Shown here: piece by piece, positions 17,922 through 26,059 of the stretch
How the letters are laid out: every line of letters starts with the position of its first letter
How positions within the stretch are numbered: position 1 is the stretch's first letter
Assembly (NCBI RefSeq): GCF_003074135.1
Contig: NZ_PPDK01000001.1
Span: forward strand, 1,860,001-1,924,000
Reading direction: 5' to 3'
Origin: Euzebya tangerina
GTDB lineage: Bacteria; Actinomycetota; Nitriliruptoria; Euzebyales; Euzebyaceae
Length of the DNA stretch: 64,000 bases
Translations under genes and position numbers: made by a program
Notes under the pieces: generated by a model
Databases searched by the model: none
The model's input: the letters and a program-made list of their open reading frames with translations, nothing else
What the model was told of the DNA's origin: nothing

Positions 17922-18614
17922 TCACATGTTCCCGACTCGCTTGTGGTTTCCGACCAGCCTCGGCAGGCCCCTGACGAAGTCCCAGACGGCGACGATGCCG
18001 CCCATCAGCAGCGTGCGGACGGCGCCAAGTGAGAAGGGCGGCACGGCCTTGAGCTCGCGGGATTGGACCGGCTGTCCGTCAGCCACGGCGCCCAGGATGT
18101 CGTCCATCTCCTCGGCGTTGTTCCAGATGCTCCGGAACAGGATCGTGCCATCGGGGTCGATGACGAAGATCGAGTTCGGCATCGTGCCGTAGTGCCGATG
18201 TGCCGCACCGTCCACGTCGTCGACCACGATGGGGCGGCGGTCGTCGTAGCGGCTCTGTGTGCGCTTGGCGGCCTCGACCTTCTCCTCTCGGGTCTGGTGC
18301 TGCGGCTGGCGCTCACCGGGGTGGGCCTCCCGGACGTACATGAGGAGGTGATCCAGCTGCGGATACTTCTCCATCAGCGACATCATGGGCGGCACGCTCT
18401 GCGCGTACATCGGGCAGGTCATGCTGCCGGTCTCGAGGACCAGTGGCTTGTCCTGCAGGTAGTCCGAGAGGCTGACCTGCTGCCCCGTCAGGGTGTGCAG
18501 TGTCACGTCCTCGAAGGTCTCGCCTGCCTGTAGTCCCTGATCGACGGTGAAGTCGTACTCCTCAGGGGTGAAGCGGCGGTACCCGTACTCGTTGATCGCG
18601 GTGGTCGTGTTCAT
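17922..18614 (-). CDS. Iodothyronine deiodinase-like thioredoxin-fold protein (Cys form)
   Basis: The 230-aa product carries the deiodinase-family pattern: VLETGSMTCPMYAQSVPPM, then LLMYVREAHPGE. In vertebrate enzymes the matching motif is GSxTxPPF with selenocysteine, and EAHPSDGW follows. Here the codon is TGC, so the catalytic residue would be Cys in GSMTCP (about residue 67). The later MPNSIFVIDPDGTI segment fits the thioredoxin fold. The C-terminal 40 residues contain a weak hydrophobic stretch. AGGAGAGACACG precedes the ATG. It follows the four-TM gene in a two-gene unit divergent from a TetR regulator. Substrates of bacterial members are unknown; a peroxiredoxin-like redox role is as likely as dehalogenation. 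Confidence 0.75.
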   Translation of the reverse strand: MNTTTAINEYGYRRFTPEEYDFTVDQGLQAGETFEDVTLHTLTGQQVSLSDYLQDKPLVLETGSMTCPMYAQSVPPMMSLMEKYPQLDHLLMYVREAHPGERQPQHQTREEKVEAAKRTQSRYDDRRPIVVDDVDGAAHRHYGTMPNSIFVIDPDGTILFRSIWNNAEEMDDILGAVADGQPVQSRELKAVPPFSLGAVRTLLMGGIVAVWDFVRGLPRLVGNHKRVGNM

Positions 18615-18647
18615 CGTGTCTCTCCTTCTCTTGTGGGGTGCTGCCGT

Positions 18648-19124
18648 TCAGGTCAGCGAGGTCTGGAGTGCGATGACTGCGAGGAGGGTGGTGCTGGTCA
18701 TGAGGAGACCGCGGTGGTGCAGCAGCGCCAGGCGGCCCAGTCCGCTGCGAACCTCGGATGCCTCGCCGTCGGAGGGCACCTCGTCAACGCCTCGGATGTC
18801 GCGGAACAGCCGAGCGACGATGAGTGCCAGCTGGATGAAGAAGAGCGCCGCGAGGCTCACGCTGGCGAGGGTGACGCCGGTCTGCACCAGCAGCAGGATC
18901 ATCAGCAGCGAGGCCGCCCCCATGGTCGTCATCATGGTGGGTGGCAGCAGGTGGATGACCCGCTTGAGGATCGCGTGGACCGTTCGTGCCTCGTCGTCGC
19001 TGACGCGGCCTGACCGCGGCTGCCACATCAGGCGCCAGACCGGCTTCTCGATCAGGGACAGCACGACGAAGATGCCGGTCCCGAGACCCAGCAGTGCTGA
19101 GAGCAGTGGGAGGAGACGGTCCAT
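18648..19124 (-). CDS. Four-helix membrane protein, DUF1772-like
   Basis: The 158-aa protein has four hydrophobic segments (about 5-26, 58-80, 83-103, 138-156) and a His-Arg pair before the last helix (LLHHRGLLMTSTTLL). Size, topology and the late His-Arg recall DUF1772 (anthrone-oxygenase-like) proteins, but similarity is weak by eye. It is the first gene of the unit with the deiodinase-like protein (33-bp gap) and lies opposite the TetR gene over the two operators, so it is very likely controlled by that repressor. Confidence 0.6.
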   Translation of the reverse strand: MDRLLPLLSALLGLGTGIFVVLSLIEKPVWRLMWQPRSGRVSDDEARTVHAILKRVIHLLPPTMMTTMGAASLLMILLLVQTGVTLASVSLAALFFIQLALIVARLFRDIRGVDEVPSDGEASEVRSGLGRLALLHHRGLLMTSTTLLAVIALQTSLT

Positions 19125-19154
19125 GGTGATCGTGGCCCTTCCTGGTCATGTAAG

Positions 19155-19200
19155 ATGTAGTCAATGACAACATACAGGTTAATGTAGGCAATGTCAACAT
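19155..19200. promoter_or_regulatory. Two 19-bp operator repeats between divergent TetR and its target unit
   Basis: Copy 1, ATGTAGTCAATGACAACAT (19155-19173), is an inverted repeat with one mismatched pair around a central A. Copy 2, ATGTAGGCAATGTCAACAT (19182-19200), agrees at 17 of 19 positions and starts 27 bp later. Copy 2 contains the TetR start codon (19191). Both lie in the 66-bp divergent gap, the expected place for autoregulation and control of the four-TM/deiodinase-like genes. Sequence supports the repeats directly; binding by this TetR protein is inference. Confidence 0.7.
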
Positions 19201-19817
19201 CTACTGATCAGGGCTCAGCCGATGGGGCGTATCACCATGGGAACCTGCGGGAGGCGCTGCTCGGGTTGGCGGTCGAGACGCTCAGCGACAGCGGGGTCGA
19301 GCAGCTCAGCCTGCGAGCGATGGCCCGCGAGCTCGACGTCAGTCATGCCGCGCCGCTGCGGCACTTCAAGACCAAGGCCGACCTCCTGAACGCCATCGCT
19401 GTCGAGGGGGTCAAGAGCCTGCTGGCCGCCACCTCCGCGGCTGCGGCCGATCAGCCATCCGGCGTTCGTCGTCTGCGGCACATGGCGTTGGCATACGTCG
19501 ACTGGGCGCGGGAGCACGCCGCGTTCCACCGCGTGATCCGGAACCCTGAGGTGATGCGCCATGCCACCGCACCGCTCCACGAGATGCTCGCGGAGTTCGC
19601 GTCCCTGCAGCGGCGTGAGATCAGTGCGGCCCAGGGTCAGGGCTGGCGAGCAGACGCCGACGCCGACGTGCTCTTCGTGCACCTGGTGTCCTTGACGGCC
19701 GGCACGGCCATCGTCGCCACCGATGCGATGTACCAGGCGCCCATGGGCGCCGCCACGTCACGCGAGGCGCTGACGGCCTCGTTGGACCTGTTCCTCAGCG
19801 ACCGCAGTTCCTCGTGA
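19191..19817 (+). CDS. TetR/AcrR family transcriptional repressor
   Basis: The 208-aa product has an N-terminal helix-turn-helix (about 20-65) with YHHGNLREALLGLAVETL, LSLRAMARELDVSHAAPLRHF and a KTKADLL end typical of TetR proteins. The C-terminal part shows the YVDWAREHAAFHRVI segment of the WHG-type TetR ligand domain. Its own ATG lies within one of two 19-bp operators, so autorepression is likely. The regulated unit is probably the divergent four-TM and deiodinase-like pair. The ligand is unknown. Confidence 0.9.
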   Translation: MSTSTDQGSADGAYHHGNLREALLGLAVETLSDSGVEQLSLRAMARELDVSHAAPLRHFKTKADLLNAIAVEGVKSLLAATSAAAADQPSGVRRLRHMALAYVDWAREHAAFHRVIRNPEVMRHATAPLHEMLAEFASLQRREISAAQGQGWRADADADVLFVHLVSLTAGTAIVATDAMYQAPMGAATSREALTASLDLFLSDRSSS

Positions 19818-19845
19818 TCGTCGCCGACACCAACTGGGGCGCACC

Positions 19846-19882
19846 GATCAGTCCTGTCGTCGCTGATCAGTCCTGTCGTCGC
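19846..19882. repeat. Perfect tandem duplication with 19-bp period
   Basis: GATCAGTCCTGTCGTCGC occurs at 19846-19863 and again at 19865-19882. The right copy holds the last codons and stop of the ACT-domain gene on the minus strand, so the left copy looks like a duplicated 3' end lying beyond the stop. Confidence 0.85.
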
Positions 19883-20265
19883 CGGTCGGTCCAGGCGCGA
19901 CTAACAGCCAGGGCACGGTCGTGGTCGTCGGCCACGACCACGAGCTGGTTGTTGTGATCGCTGTACAGCACCTCGATGTTGACCCCCTCGTCCCGCAGCA
20001 TCGCGGTGAACGCACCAAGCTGGCCCGGCGCGTCCTGGACCAGTCGTTGGACCACGACGGCTCTGACGCGGACCACCTCGATCCCCGCGGCCCGGAGGGC
20101 AGCTGCGGCGGCCATCCCGTCGGCGACGAGGAAGTGGGCCACGCCGACACCGGCCACCGCCCACGCGCCGCCGCCCTCGACGCTGATGCCGGCGGCGCCG
20201 AGCGCCTCGCCCATGGCCGCCAGTGCCCCCGGTTCGTCGACCAGTCGGATTTCGATGTCGTCCAT
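19867..20265 (-). CDS. Tandem ACT-domain protein
   Basis: The 132-aa protein consists of two ACT-like units, MDDIEIRLVDEPGALAAMGE (1-65) and VQRLVQDAPGQLGAFTAMLRDEGVNIEVLYSD (about 70-125). Both show the DxPGxLxxx helix start that binds amino acids in regulatory domains. There is no attached enzyme, so it is a stand-alone sensor of the kind often seen in actinobacteria. GGAGGCGAGC precedes the ATG at 20265. The longer open frame to the right is rejected because it lacks a ribosome site and ACT character. Ligand and partner are unknown. Confidence 0.85.
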   Translation of the reverse strand: MDDIEIRLVDEPGALAAMGEALGAAGISVEGGGAWAVAGVGVAHFLVADGMAAAAALRAAGIEVVRVRAVVVQRLVQDAPGQLGAFTAMLRDEGVNIEVLYSDHNNQLVVVADDHDRALAVSRAWTDRRRQD

Positions 20266-20398
20266 GCTCGCCTCCACGCCTGGCCTGACCGTCCGTCGGT
20301 CGTGAGCGGGGGTCGTCCTCGCTCTGGCAGGCTCGAGCAGGACGGTACGAACGGCACGCTTCGGCAGGGGCCGAATCGTTCTGCGGCACACTCGGGGG

Positions 20399-21076
20399 AT
20401 GTCAGCCGACCGACTCGCGGCCGTCGCGAGCCTGCTTGCCGACCAGTCGCGTGCAGCGATCCTCACCGCCCTGCTCGGCGGGACGGCGCACACCGGGAAC
20501 GAGCTGGCGCGACACGTCGGCATCGCACCGTCGACCGCCAGCGAGCATCTCGGTCGTCTTCTCGATGGCGGGCTGGTGGCGGTCGAGAGCCAGGGCCGGC
20601 ATCGCTACTGGCGACTGGCCTCCCCCGACGTCGCGGAGCTGATCGAGTCGCTGGTCGCCCATGCCCCCGACCGCGTGGATGGCCCGTCCCTCCCTCGGCC
20701 GTCGGACCTGGCACTCGGCCGGAGCTGCTACGACCATCTCGCGGGCCGTGTCGCGGTGGATGTGTACGGCGCCCTGGTCGAGCGGGGCCATCTGCTCGCC
20801 AGACCGGGGGCAGTGGAGGTGACCGATTCCGGCCGGGTGTTTCTGGGCGATCTGGGCCTTCCGCAGGCGGCGTTCGAGGCGACGACCAGACCGCCCGTAC
20901 GAGCCTGTCTGGATTGGACCGGGCGTCGTCATCATCTGGCCGGTGCCGTAGGGGCAGCACTGCTCGACACCCTGCTCGATCGTGGCTGGGCACGACGCGG
21001 CCCCCGGCCGCGTCAGATCCGCTTCACCCGGACGGGGCGTGCCGAGCTCACCACTCGGCTGGGAATCGGCTGGTGA
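20399..21076 (+). CDS. ArsR-family winged-helix transcriptional regulator
   Basis: The 225-aa product starts with an ArsR-type winged helix (residues 1-80): LADQSRAAILTALLGG, then GIAPSTASEHLGRLLDGGLVA as recognition helix and SQGRHRYWRLAS as wing. A longer C-terminal half (100-225) contains a conserved-looking CYDHLAGRVAVDVYGAL segment and a late second winged-helix-like unit; this architecture is common among actinobacterial ArsR proteins. No cysteine metal site like CVC is in the recognition helix. The target is unknown. Confidence 0.87.
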   Translation: MSADRLAAVASLLADQSRAAILTALLGGTAHTGNELARHVGIAPSTASEHLGRLLDGGLVAVESQGRHRYWRLASPDVAELIESLVAHAPDRVDGPSLPRPSDLALGRSCYDHLAGRVAVDVYGALVERGHLLARPGAVEVTDSGRVFLGDLGLPQAAFEATTRPPVRACLDWTGRRHHLAGAVGAALLDTLLDRGWARRGPRPRQIRFTRTGRAELTTRLGIGW

Positions 21077-21193
21077 TGGACCGACAACACCAACGGTGAG
21101 CTTGCCGGCTGCGGCTGAGGACCGTGGAGGTTCGTCGGATCCGAGGACGCTCGTGCGTAGGATCGGCCCCGAGCGACTCAAGGAGTGAGGTTT

Positions 21194-21472
21194 GTGCCTG
21201 CGCGGAAACTGAGCAAGCGAGAGATTGCGCTGCTCGACTTCGAGCGTGACTGGCCTGCGCACGAGGGCGGGAAGCTCGCCGCCATGCGCGCGCGCTTCGA
21301 GCTATCGGACTCGCGGTACTACCAACTGCTCCGCGAGTTGACCGATAGCGATGCGGCGATGGATCATGATCCGCTGCTCATCCGTCGCCTGCGCCGCCGC
21401 CGGAGGGAGCGCGACGCCGGGGCGGCAGACCACGGTCCGATGGTCCACAGGCGGCGAGACCAGACCAAGTAG
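21194..21472 (+). CDS. DUF3263 protein
   Basis: The 92-aa basic protein (KLSKREIALLDFERDWPAHE ... LLIRRLRRRRRERD) matches DUF3263, an actinobacterial family with an LDFE(R/K)xWW-type helix and a YYQLL segment that suggests a small helix-turn-helix. GTG 21194 is preferred over GTG 21185 because AAGGAG lies exactly 8 nt upstream. It is followed 13 bp later by the LytR_C gene, the same pair order as mycobacterial Rv0430-Rv0431. Function is unknown. Confidence 0.88.
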   Translation: MPARKLSKREIALLDFERDWPAHEGGKLAAMRARFELSDSRYYQLLRELTDSDAAMDHDPLLIRRLRRRRRERDAGAADHGPMVHRRRDQTK

Positions 21473-21485
21473 GGTTTCGAGCAGT

Positions 21486-22121
21486 ATGGATGACTTCGAA
21501 CAGGTAGACGGCTACGCCGAGGAGCGAACAGGCCCTGGGATCCTTGGTCCGATCCTGACCACGGTGCTGGTCGGCCTGATCACCTTCCTGCTGTACGGAC
21601 TGGTCTTCGGCGGACTCGGCGGCGGTGACGACGGGTTGTTGGCCGAGGACGAGGCGACGACACCCGCCGACGCCCCGGCGATCGAGACGCCCACCCCCGG
21701 TGAGGTTGCCACGCTGGCCCCGGAGGAGGAGCTCGGCGCGGAGGTCGCTCCGACGCCCATCTCGCCAGCCCCCACCCCACCAGGACAAGAAGCGACCGAA
21801 GCAGCGCCGGCGCCCGGTGGCCAGATCGGCGCAGGGGTGTCCGTCCAGGTCGTCAACGGCGCCAACACCGGGGCCGAGCGGTTCGACGCCGCAGTCACCG
21901 CGCTCAACGAGCTCGGCTACAGCGTCACGGAGTCCGGAACCTCCCCCAACGCCTACGCGCAGACCACGGTCTTCCCGAGCCCCGGGCAGGAGGCCCAGGC
22001 CCAGGCCCTCGTCGACGGTGACCCGCGGTTCATCGTCGTCGGTGAGAACCCCGGCAATCTGCGTGAGGACATCCAGATCCATGTGCTGGTCGGCGAGGAC
22101 TTCCCAATTCCCGAGGCGTGA
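21486..22121 (+). CDS. LytR C-terminal-domain membrane protein (VirR-like)
   Basis: The 211-aa product has one membrane helix (about 22-43, TTVLVGLITFLLYGLVFGGL), an acidic Pro/Thr/Glu-rich linker and a C-terminal LytR_C domain (about 115-205, VSVQVVNGANTGAERF ... IHVLVGEDF). Order and topology match Rv0431 (VirR), a mycobacterial membrane protein linked to cell-envelope and vesicle control, and the upstream DUF3263 gene supports this. It is also a paralogue of 11709-12338 in this window. Confidence 0.85.
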   Translation: MDDFEQVDGYAEERTGPGILGPILTTVLVGLITFLLYGLVFGGLGGGDDGLLAEDEATTPADAPAIETPTPGEVATLAPEEELGAEVAPTPISPAPTPPGQEATEAAPAPGGQIGAGVSVQVVNGANTGAERFDAAVTALNELGYSVTESGTSPNAYAQTTVFPSPGQEAQAQALVDGDPRFIVVGENPGNLREDIQIHVLVGEDFPIPEA

Positions 22122-22213
22122 TCCAGCGGCATCCGCGTGTTGGGCGGGTGGCGTTCCAACCTCCTCGGCGGGGAAGTCCACCCACCACGAGGTGGGCACC
22201 CGACCCGATCGGA

Positions 22214-22276
22214 CTGTGTGAGGGTTCTGTGTGAAGGTCTGTTTGAGCGGTCGCTGTGAGGGGTTTCTGTGAGGGT
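22214..22276. repeat. Five degenerate 10-14 bp direct repeats
   Basis: Units CTGTGTGAGGGTT, CTGTGTGAAGGT, CTGTTTGAGCGGT, CTGTGAGGGGTTT and CTGTGAGGGT follow one another with 0-2 bp gaps, ending at the stop of the HAD gene. They fall between the converging LytR_C and HAD genes. No gene is visible in this 154-bp gap. Confidence 0.7.
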
Positions 22277-23118
22277 CAGCGTCCGCTTCGTCGGAGCGCA
22301 GCCGTGACCGCCTGCGCCACGCCGGCCCCGTTTCGCCCGGTCACGGTGAACCGGTTGCCGCCGGGCTCCCCGTGCCCGTTGCCGACGATGACGTAGGTGC
22401 CGACCACCTCCGCCATGGTCTGGTCCTCCAGCGAGTCGCCCACGGCCATGGCCCGGTCGGCGGGGATGCCACGGGCGATCAGATCGTCAGCCACCGCTCG
22501 TGCCTTCCCCACTCCACGGGCGACCAGGTGGTAGGCCCGGACGTCGTCACGCCCCCGCCAGCCCCTGGTGAGCCCGTTGTCGACGATCTTGGCCCAGCCG
22601 ATGCCGGCCTCCGCCAAGGCCTGATCACAGCGCCCGGTGTCGACCAGCCCGACCAACAGGCAGTCGCCTTCCCGACCCTGATCCCACGGCTCGTAGTAGC
22701 GGAGGTCGTCCGGGTAGAGCTCGAAGAGCACATCAGCGGCCCCGACGGCGTCCAGCGTCTGGCGCGGGTCGTCCGCGATGCCACGAGGCGCCTCGCCCCA
22801 CTCGAAGTGGTGCTCGCGACCGCGGATGATCACGGCCCCGACCTCAGCGATCGCGCCGTCCAGACCCAGCAGCCGCGCGTTCTGCTCGAGCATGCGCGCG
22901 GCCCGGCCACTCACGCCCACGACGGCGACGCCCGACTGCGCAGCCGCGACGAGCGCTCGGACAGCGCGATCATCCGGTGCGCCATCCGCGTCGTGCAGCA
23001 CCGACCCGTTGCGGCCCAGCAGCGTGCCGTCCAGATCCGTGTACACGATCTCGACGGGCGGCAGATCGTGCAGGTGGTCGAACAGATCGTGACCTTCGAC
23101 GGACGACGTGGTGCTCAT
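22276..23118 (-). CDS. HAD-superfamily (Cof/MPGP-like) phosphatase
   Basis: The 280-aa protein has HAD motif I VYTDLDGTLLG (nucleophile Asp), motif II in VVGVSGRAA, and motif IV AVGDSLEDQTMAEVVG with the two acidic magnesium ligands. The large C2-type cap between about 85 and 200 fits the IIB (Cof, mannosyl-3-phosphoglycerate phosphatase, sucrose-phosphate phosphatase) group. Sugar-phosphate specificity cannot be assigned. It diverges from the AAA+ gene over 90 bp. Confidence 0.82.
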   Translation of the reverse strand: MSTTSSVEGHDLFDHLHDLPPVEIVYTDLDGTLLGRNGSVLHDADGAPDDRAVRALVAAAQSGVAVVGVSGRAARMLEQNARLLGLDGAIAEVGAVIIRGREHHFEWGEAPRGIADDPRQTLDAVGAADVLFELYPDDLRYYEPWDQGREGDCLLVGLVDTGRCDQALAEAGIGWAKIVDNGLTRGWRGRDDVRAYHLVARGVGKARAVADDLIARGIPADRAMAVGDSLEDQTMAEVVGTYVIVGNGHGEPGGNRFTVTGRNGAGVAQAVTAALRRSGR

Positions 23119-23208
23119 CGGGCCACAGCCTCACATGCGCAGCCGCCGGCGACAGGGCCGGCCGTGCGACAGCCCGTTCCAAGCCGGCATGGTGCAGACT
23201 AGGAGCTT

Positions 23209-24690
23209 GTGAGTGACACCCTGCGCAAGCCTGTCCGCGAGTTCGTCGCCGGCGTCGCCCCGGCCATGGCGGAGCTCGGGTCAGACGACCCCTCGGCCGA
23301 TGTCGTCGCGGAGGCATACGAGATCGTCTCGGCGATGGTGGACGCTGACGGGGCCCACTCCGACACCGAGCTGTGGGCGCTGATCGGGGCGTTCAGCGGC
23401 CTCATGGACACCCACATCCACCACGCCACGCCTGCTGATCTGCGAGCCATGGGGATGATGGCGGGCAAGCGGGTGTTCGTCGACAAGCCCTCACTCATGT
23501 TCGACACGCTGGTGGCGGCCGACCAGTCCAAGCAGACCTCCCACGCCTGGACCTACTACGTCCACGCCCTGCGGCTGGCCCATCACGTCGTCGCCCTGGA
23601 TCACGTGACCCAGCACGTCGAGTTGCAGGCCATCGAGCGGTTCCGGCGGACCTTGCTGACCGCGATCTCCTCAGCTGGGCTGCCGCGCGGTCCGCGGGAC
23701 TCGGGCCGCAGGTCGACGACCAATGATGCACCGGTGGCCCAGGCTGCTGCACAGGCCGAGGCGGACACCGATGCCGAGGTGGCGGTGGAGTTGCCTCCGG
23801 CCCGACCGCTGGAGGAGTTGCTGGCCGAGCTCGACGAGTTGGTCGGCCTCGACGCCGTCAAGTCCGAGGTCAAGCTGGTCACCAACCTGCTGCAGGTCCA
23901 GAAGCTGCGGGCAGAGAAGGGACTGAAGGTCTCGGACTCGAGCCGTCATCTGATCTTCACGGGCAACCCGGGAACCGGGAAGACCACGGTCGCTCGGCTG
24001 ATCGCTCAGATCTACCGCACCCTCGAGGTGGTCCCGAAGGGGCATCTGGTCGAGACGGACCGCTCCGGCCTCGTCGCCGGTTTCGTCGGCCAGACGGCAG
24101 CCAACGTCGTCAAGGTCTTCGACTCGGCCCGTGGCGGGGTCCTGCTGATCGACGAGGCCTACTCCCTCGTCCGCGGTGGCGAGAAGGACTTCGGCCGTGA
24201 GGCCATCGACTCGATCGTCAAGCTGGTCGAGGACCGACGGGACGACACCGTGGTGATCATGGCCGGCTACCCGGACGAGATGGCCGACCTGATGGGCTCC
24301 AACCCCGGGCTGGTCTCCCGCTTCCCCCAGACGATCCACTTCCCGGACTACACCACCGACGAGCTGGTCACGATCGCCGGCCTCATCGCCGAGGGCAACG
24401 AGTACAGCTTCGATGACGGGGCGAGGGAGCGGCTGGCCGAGCTGCTGGACGAGGTGCCGCGCGACCGTGGCTTCGGCAACGGCCGGCTGGCCCGCAACGT
24501 CTTCGAGCAAGCGGTGGCGATCCACGCCAGCCGGATGGTGGAGCTGCTCAAGCGAGCTGAGAATCCCACCGGCTCGCAAGCCCGCGGCTCGGGAGCAGCG
24601 ACCGATGACGAGGCGTCGGAGGAGCCCTCTGCGGAGCTGCTCCAGACCCTGACGGCGGAGGACCTACCAGGGGAGATCACCACGTCGTGA
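23209..24690 (+). CDS. CbxX/CfqX-type AAA+ ATPase with TerB-like N-terminal region
   Basis: The 493-aa product has a C-terminal AAA+ domain of the CbxX/SpoVK group: Walker A GNPGTGKTT (252-260), Walker B VLLIDEAYSL (311-320), then SRFPQTIHFPDYT and the arginine-bearing lid GFGNGRLARNVFEQA. The N-terminal 155 residues are helical with two TerB-like acidic turns (VDADGAHSDTEL and ALDHVTQHVELQ). Members act as protein remodelers, for example Rubisco activase CbbX and ESX EccA. The TGA overlaps the next start (GTGA), so it is coupled to the exported protein downstream. No Rubisco or ESX genes are near; substrate unknown. Confidence 0.88.
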   Translation: MSDTLRKPVREFVAGVAPAMAELGSDDPSADVVAEAYEIVSAMVDADGAHSDTELWALIGAFSGLMDTHIHHATPADLRAMGMMAGKRVFVDKPSLMFDTLVAADQSKQTSHAWTYYVHALRLAHHVVALDHVTQHVELQAIERFRRTLLTAISSAGLPRGPRDSGRRSTTNDAPVAQAAAQAEADTDAEVAVELPPARPLEELLAELDELVGLDAVKSEVKLVTNLLQVQKLRAEKGLKVSDSSRHLIFTGNPGTGKTTVARLIAQIYRTLEVVPKGHLVETDRSGLVAGFVGQTAANVVKVFDSARGGVLLIDEAYSLVRGGEKDFGREAIDSIVKLVEDRRDDTVVIMAGYPDEMADLMGSNPGLVSRFPQTIHFPDYTTDELVTIAGLIAEGNEYSFDDGARERLAELLDEVPRDRGFGNGRLARNVFEQAVAIHASRMVELLKRAENPTGSQARGSGAATDDEASEEPSAELLQTLTAEDLPGEITTS

Positions 24691-25658
24691 TCAAGTCGAT
24701 AGCGGCCGGGATCGCGGCCATCGTCCTGATCGTCGGGGCCCTGTGGGTGCGTACCAACCTGATCGAGTCCGGGGACGATTCCGTTGCCGGCGAGGAGAAC
24801 TCCGTCGACCAGGGCGACCTCGACGACCTCCGGATCGCCTGTGACGCCACGCTCGGCAGCGCCTGCCCGTCGGGGTCGGATCGCCTTGACGTCGAGGAGA
24901 TGCTGGGAGCCTTCTCGACCACACCGGTGGCGTATGACGTGGTGGTGGCCCCGTCGGTGGTGGTGGAGCTGGTCGAGCAGTCCCAGACCGCCCTCGTCTC
25001 GTTCTCCGAGGAGCGCACCCCGGTCGCCGTCAGCCCCGTCGTCCTCGCCACGGCGATCGCCGTGGACGAACAGGTCGCCGACGCCTGCGGCGATGCGGTC
25101 ACCTGGACCTGTGCGGCACAGCTGACGTCGGAGGGAGCGCTCCGGCCGGCGTTGCGCGGGACCGATGACGTCAGCGGATTGGTCGGGGCCGCCGCGATGA
25201 CCGGTGGGTTCCTCGAGAACGCCTCCTTCTCCGCCAACGCCCTGGGCGGCTCGGCCTTCCTGGGCTGGGTCGACGCCTTCGGCGACGCGCGAGCCACCGC
25301 GCAGCCGATCCAGAACGTCATCCAGTTCAACGCAGCGCAGGCCAACGCCGGTGTCGAGCTGGAGGCAACCGGGCTGCCGACGGTGACCTCCTCCAGCCGA
25401 CAGGTGGTCAACCTGTCCTACCCCACACCGCTGGCGTTCGTCGGGGTCGTGGCTGTGGCTGTGGATGACGCCGACCCGGACGCGGCTGCCGAGATCGGCC
25501 AGACGGTCGGTGCGGCACTGGTGGACTCGGGCTGGCGTGGACCCGATGGTGCGGCGCCGGGAGCTGAGGGGGTGGTGGTGCCGCCGTCGTTCGACCCGGC
25601 CGGCGATGATGGCCTCCCCAACGGCGGGACGCTGTTCTCCCTCCGTCAGCGCCTCTAG
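24687..25658 (+). CDS. Exported solute-binding-like protein of unknown function
   Basis: The 323-aa product starts with a hydrophobic signal anchor (IAAGIAAIVLIVGALWV) followed by a low-complexity acidic spacer and a 270-residue domain resembling type-2 periplasmic-binding proteins (VAYDVVVAPSVVVELVEQS; PVVLATAIAVDEQVADAC; ALGGSAFLGWVDAF). One Cys pair and one single Cys are external (Cys52, Cys59, Cys133 region). It overlaps the AAA+ gene by 4 bp. The family assignment is tentative; pairing with the VWA/solute-binding lipoprotein 400 bp downstream suggests a joint envelope role. Confidence 0.6.
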   Translation: MIKSIAAGIAAIVLIVGALWVRTNLIESGDDSVAGEENSVDQGDLDDLRIACDATLGSACPSGSDRLDVEEMLGAFSTTPVAYDVVVAPSVVVELVEQSQTALVSFSEERTPVAVSPVVLATAIAVDEQVADACGDAVTWTCAAQLTSEGALRPALRGTDDVSGLVGAAAMTGGFLENASFSANALGGSAFLGWVDAFGDARATAQPIQNVIQFNAAQANAGVELEATGLPTVTSSSRQVVNLSYPTPLAFVGVVAVAVDDADPDAAAEIGQTVGAALVDSGWRGPDGAAPGAEGVVVPPSFDPAGDDGLPNGGTLFSLRQRL

Positions 25659-25693
25659 GTCGCAAGCGGGTGCGGTGCGCGTCAGGCGTCCGC

Positions 25694-25894
25694 TTAGTGG
25701 GCCACCAGCGCCCGATGACGCTCGAGCGCATCGATCGACAGCATGAACCAGTGCCGTCCCACGCAGCGCACGTAGACGTGCTCGATGGGTCCGTCGGTGC
25801 TCTCCAACACGTCCCGGCGCACGATCTCGGCCGTGTCACCACACGACGGGCAGGTCGTCAGCTGGGTGGTGGTCAGGGTCTGGGTGGCGTTCAT
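25694..25894 (-). CDS. Small zinc-ribbon protein
   Basis: The 66-aa product contains TTCPSCGDTAEIV and later VYVRCVGRHWFML: a CxxC pair with a single later Cys and a His/Trp, the pattern of short actinobacterial proteins with a treble-clef-like zinc site. ATG 25894 has TGGAG 7 nt upstream; a GTG at 25897 is adjacent. It lies antisense between two exported-protein genes. Function unknown. Confidence 0.75.
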   Translation of the reverse strand: MNATQTLTTTQLTTCPSCGDTAEIVRRDVLESTDGPIEHVYVRCVGRHWFMLSIDALERHRALVAH

Positions 25895-26059
25895 CACAGG
25901 CTCCAGAGCAGTGGTTCGAGCGTGCGGCTGTCACAGGGAAGAGAGCCCGATTCCGGGCCCTGATACGTCCCGTCATCTCCGCGAAAGGTCTTGCCGCTCA
26001 GCAGCCGAGGACGGCGATAGGGTGGCGGGAACGAGCAACAGCGGAGAAGGCAGAGTGTG

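Noticed and set aside
17922-18614. Possible selenocysteine in the deiodinase-like protein
   Set aside because: The codon at the active position is TGC (Cys); there is no in-frame TGA and no need for a SECIS element.
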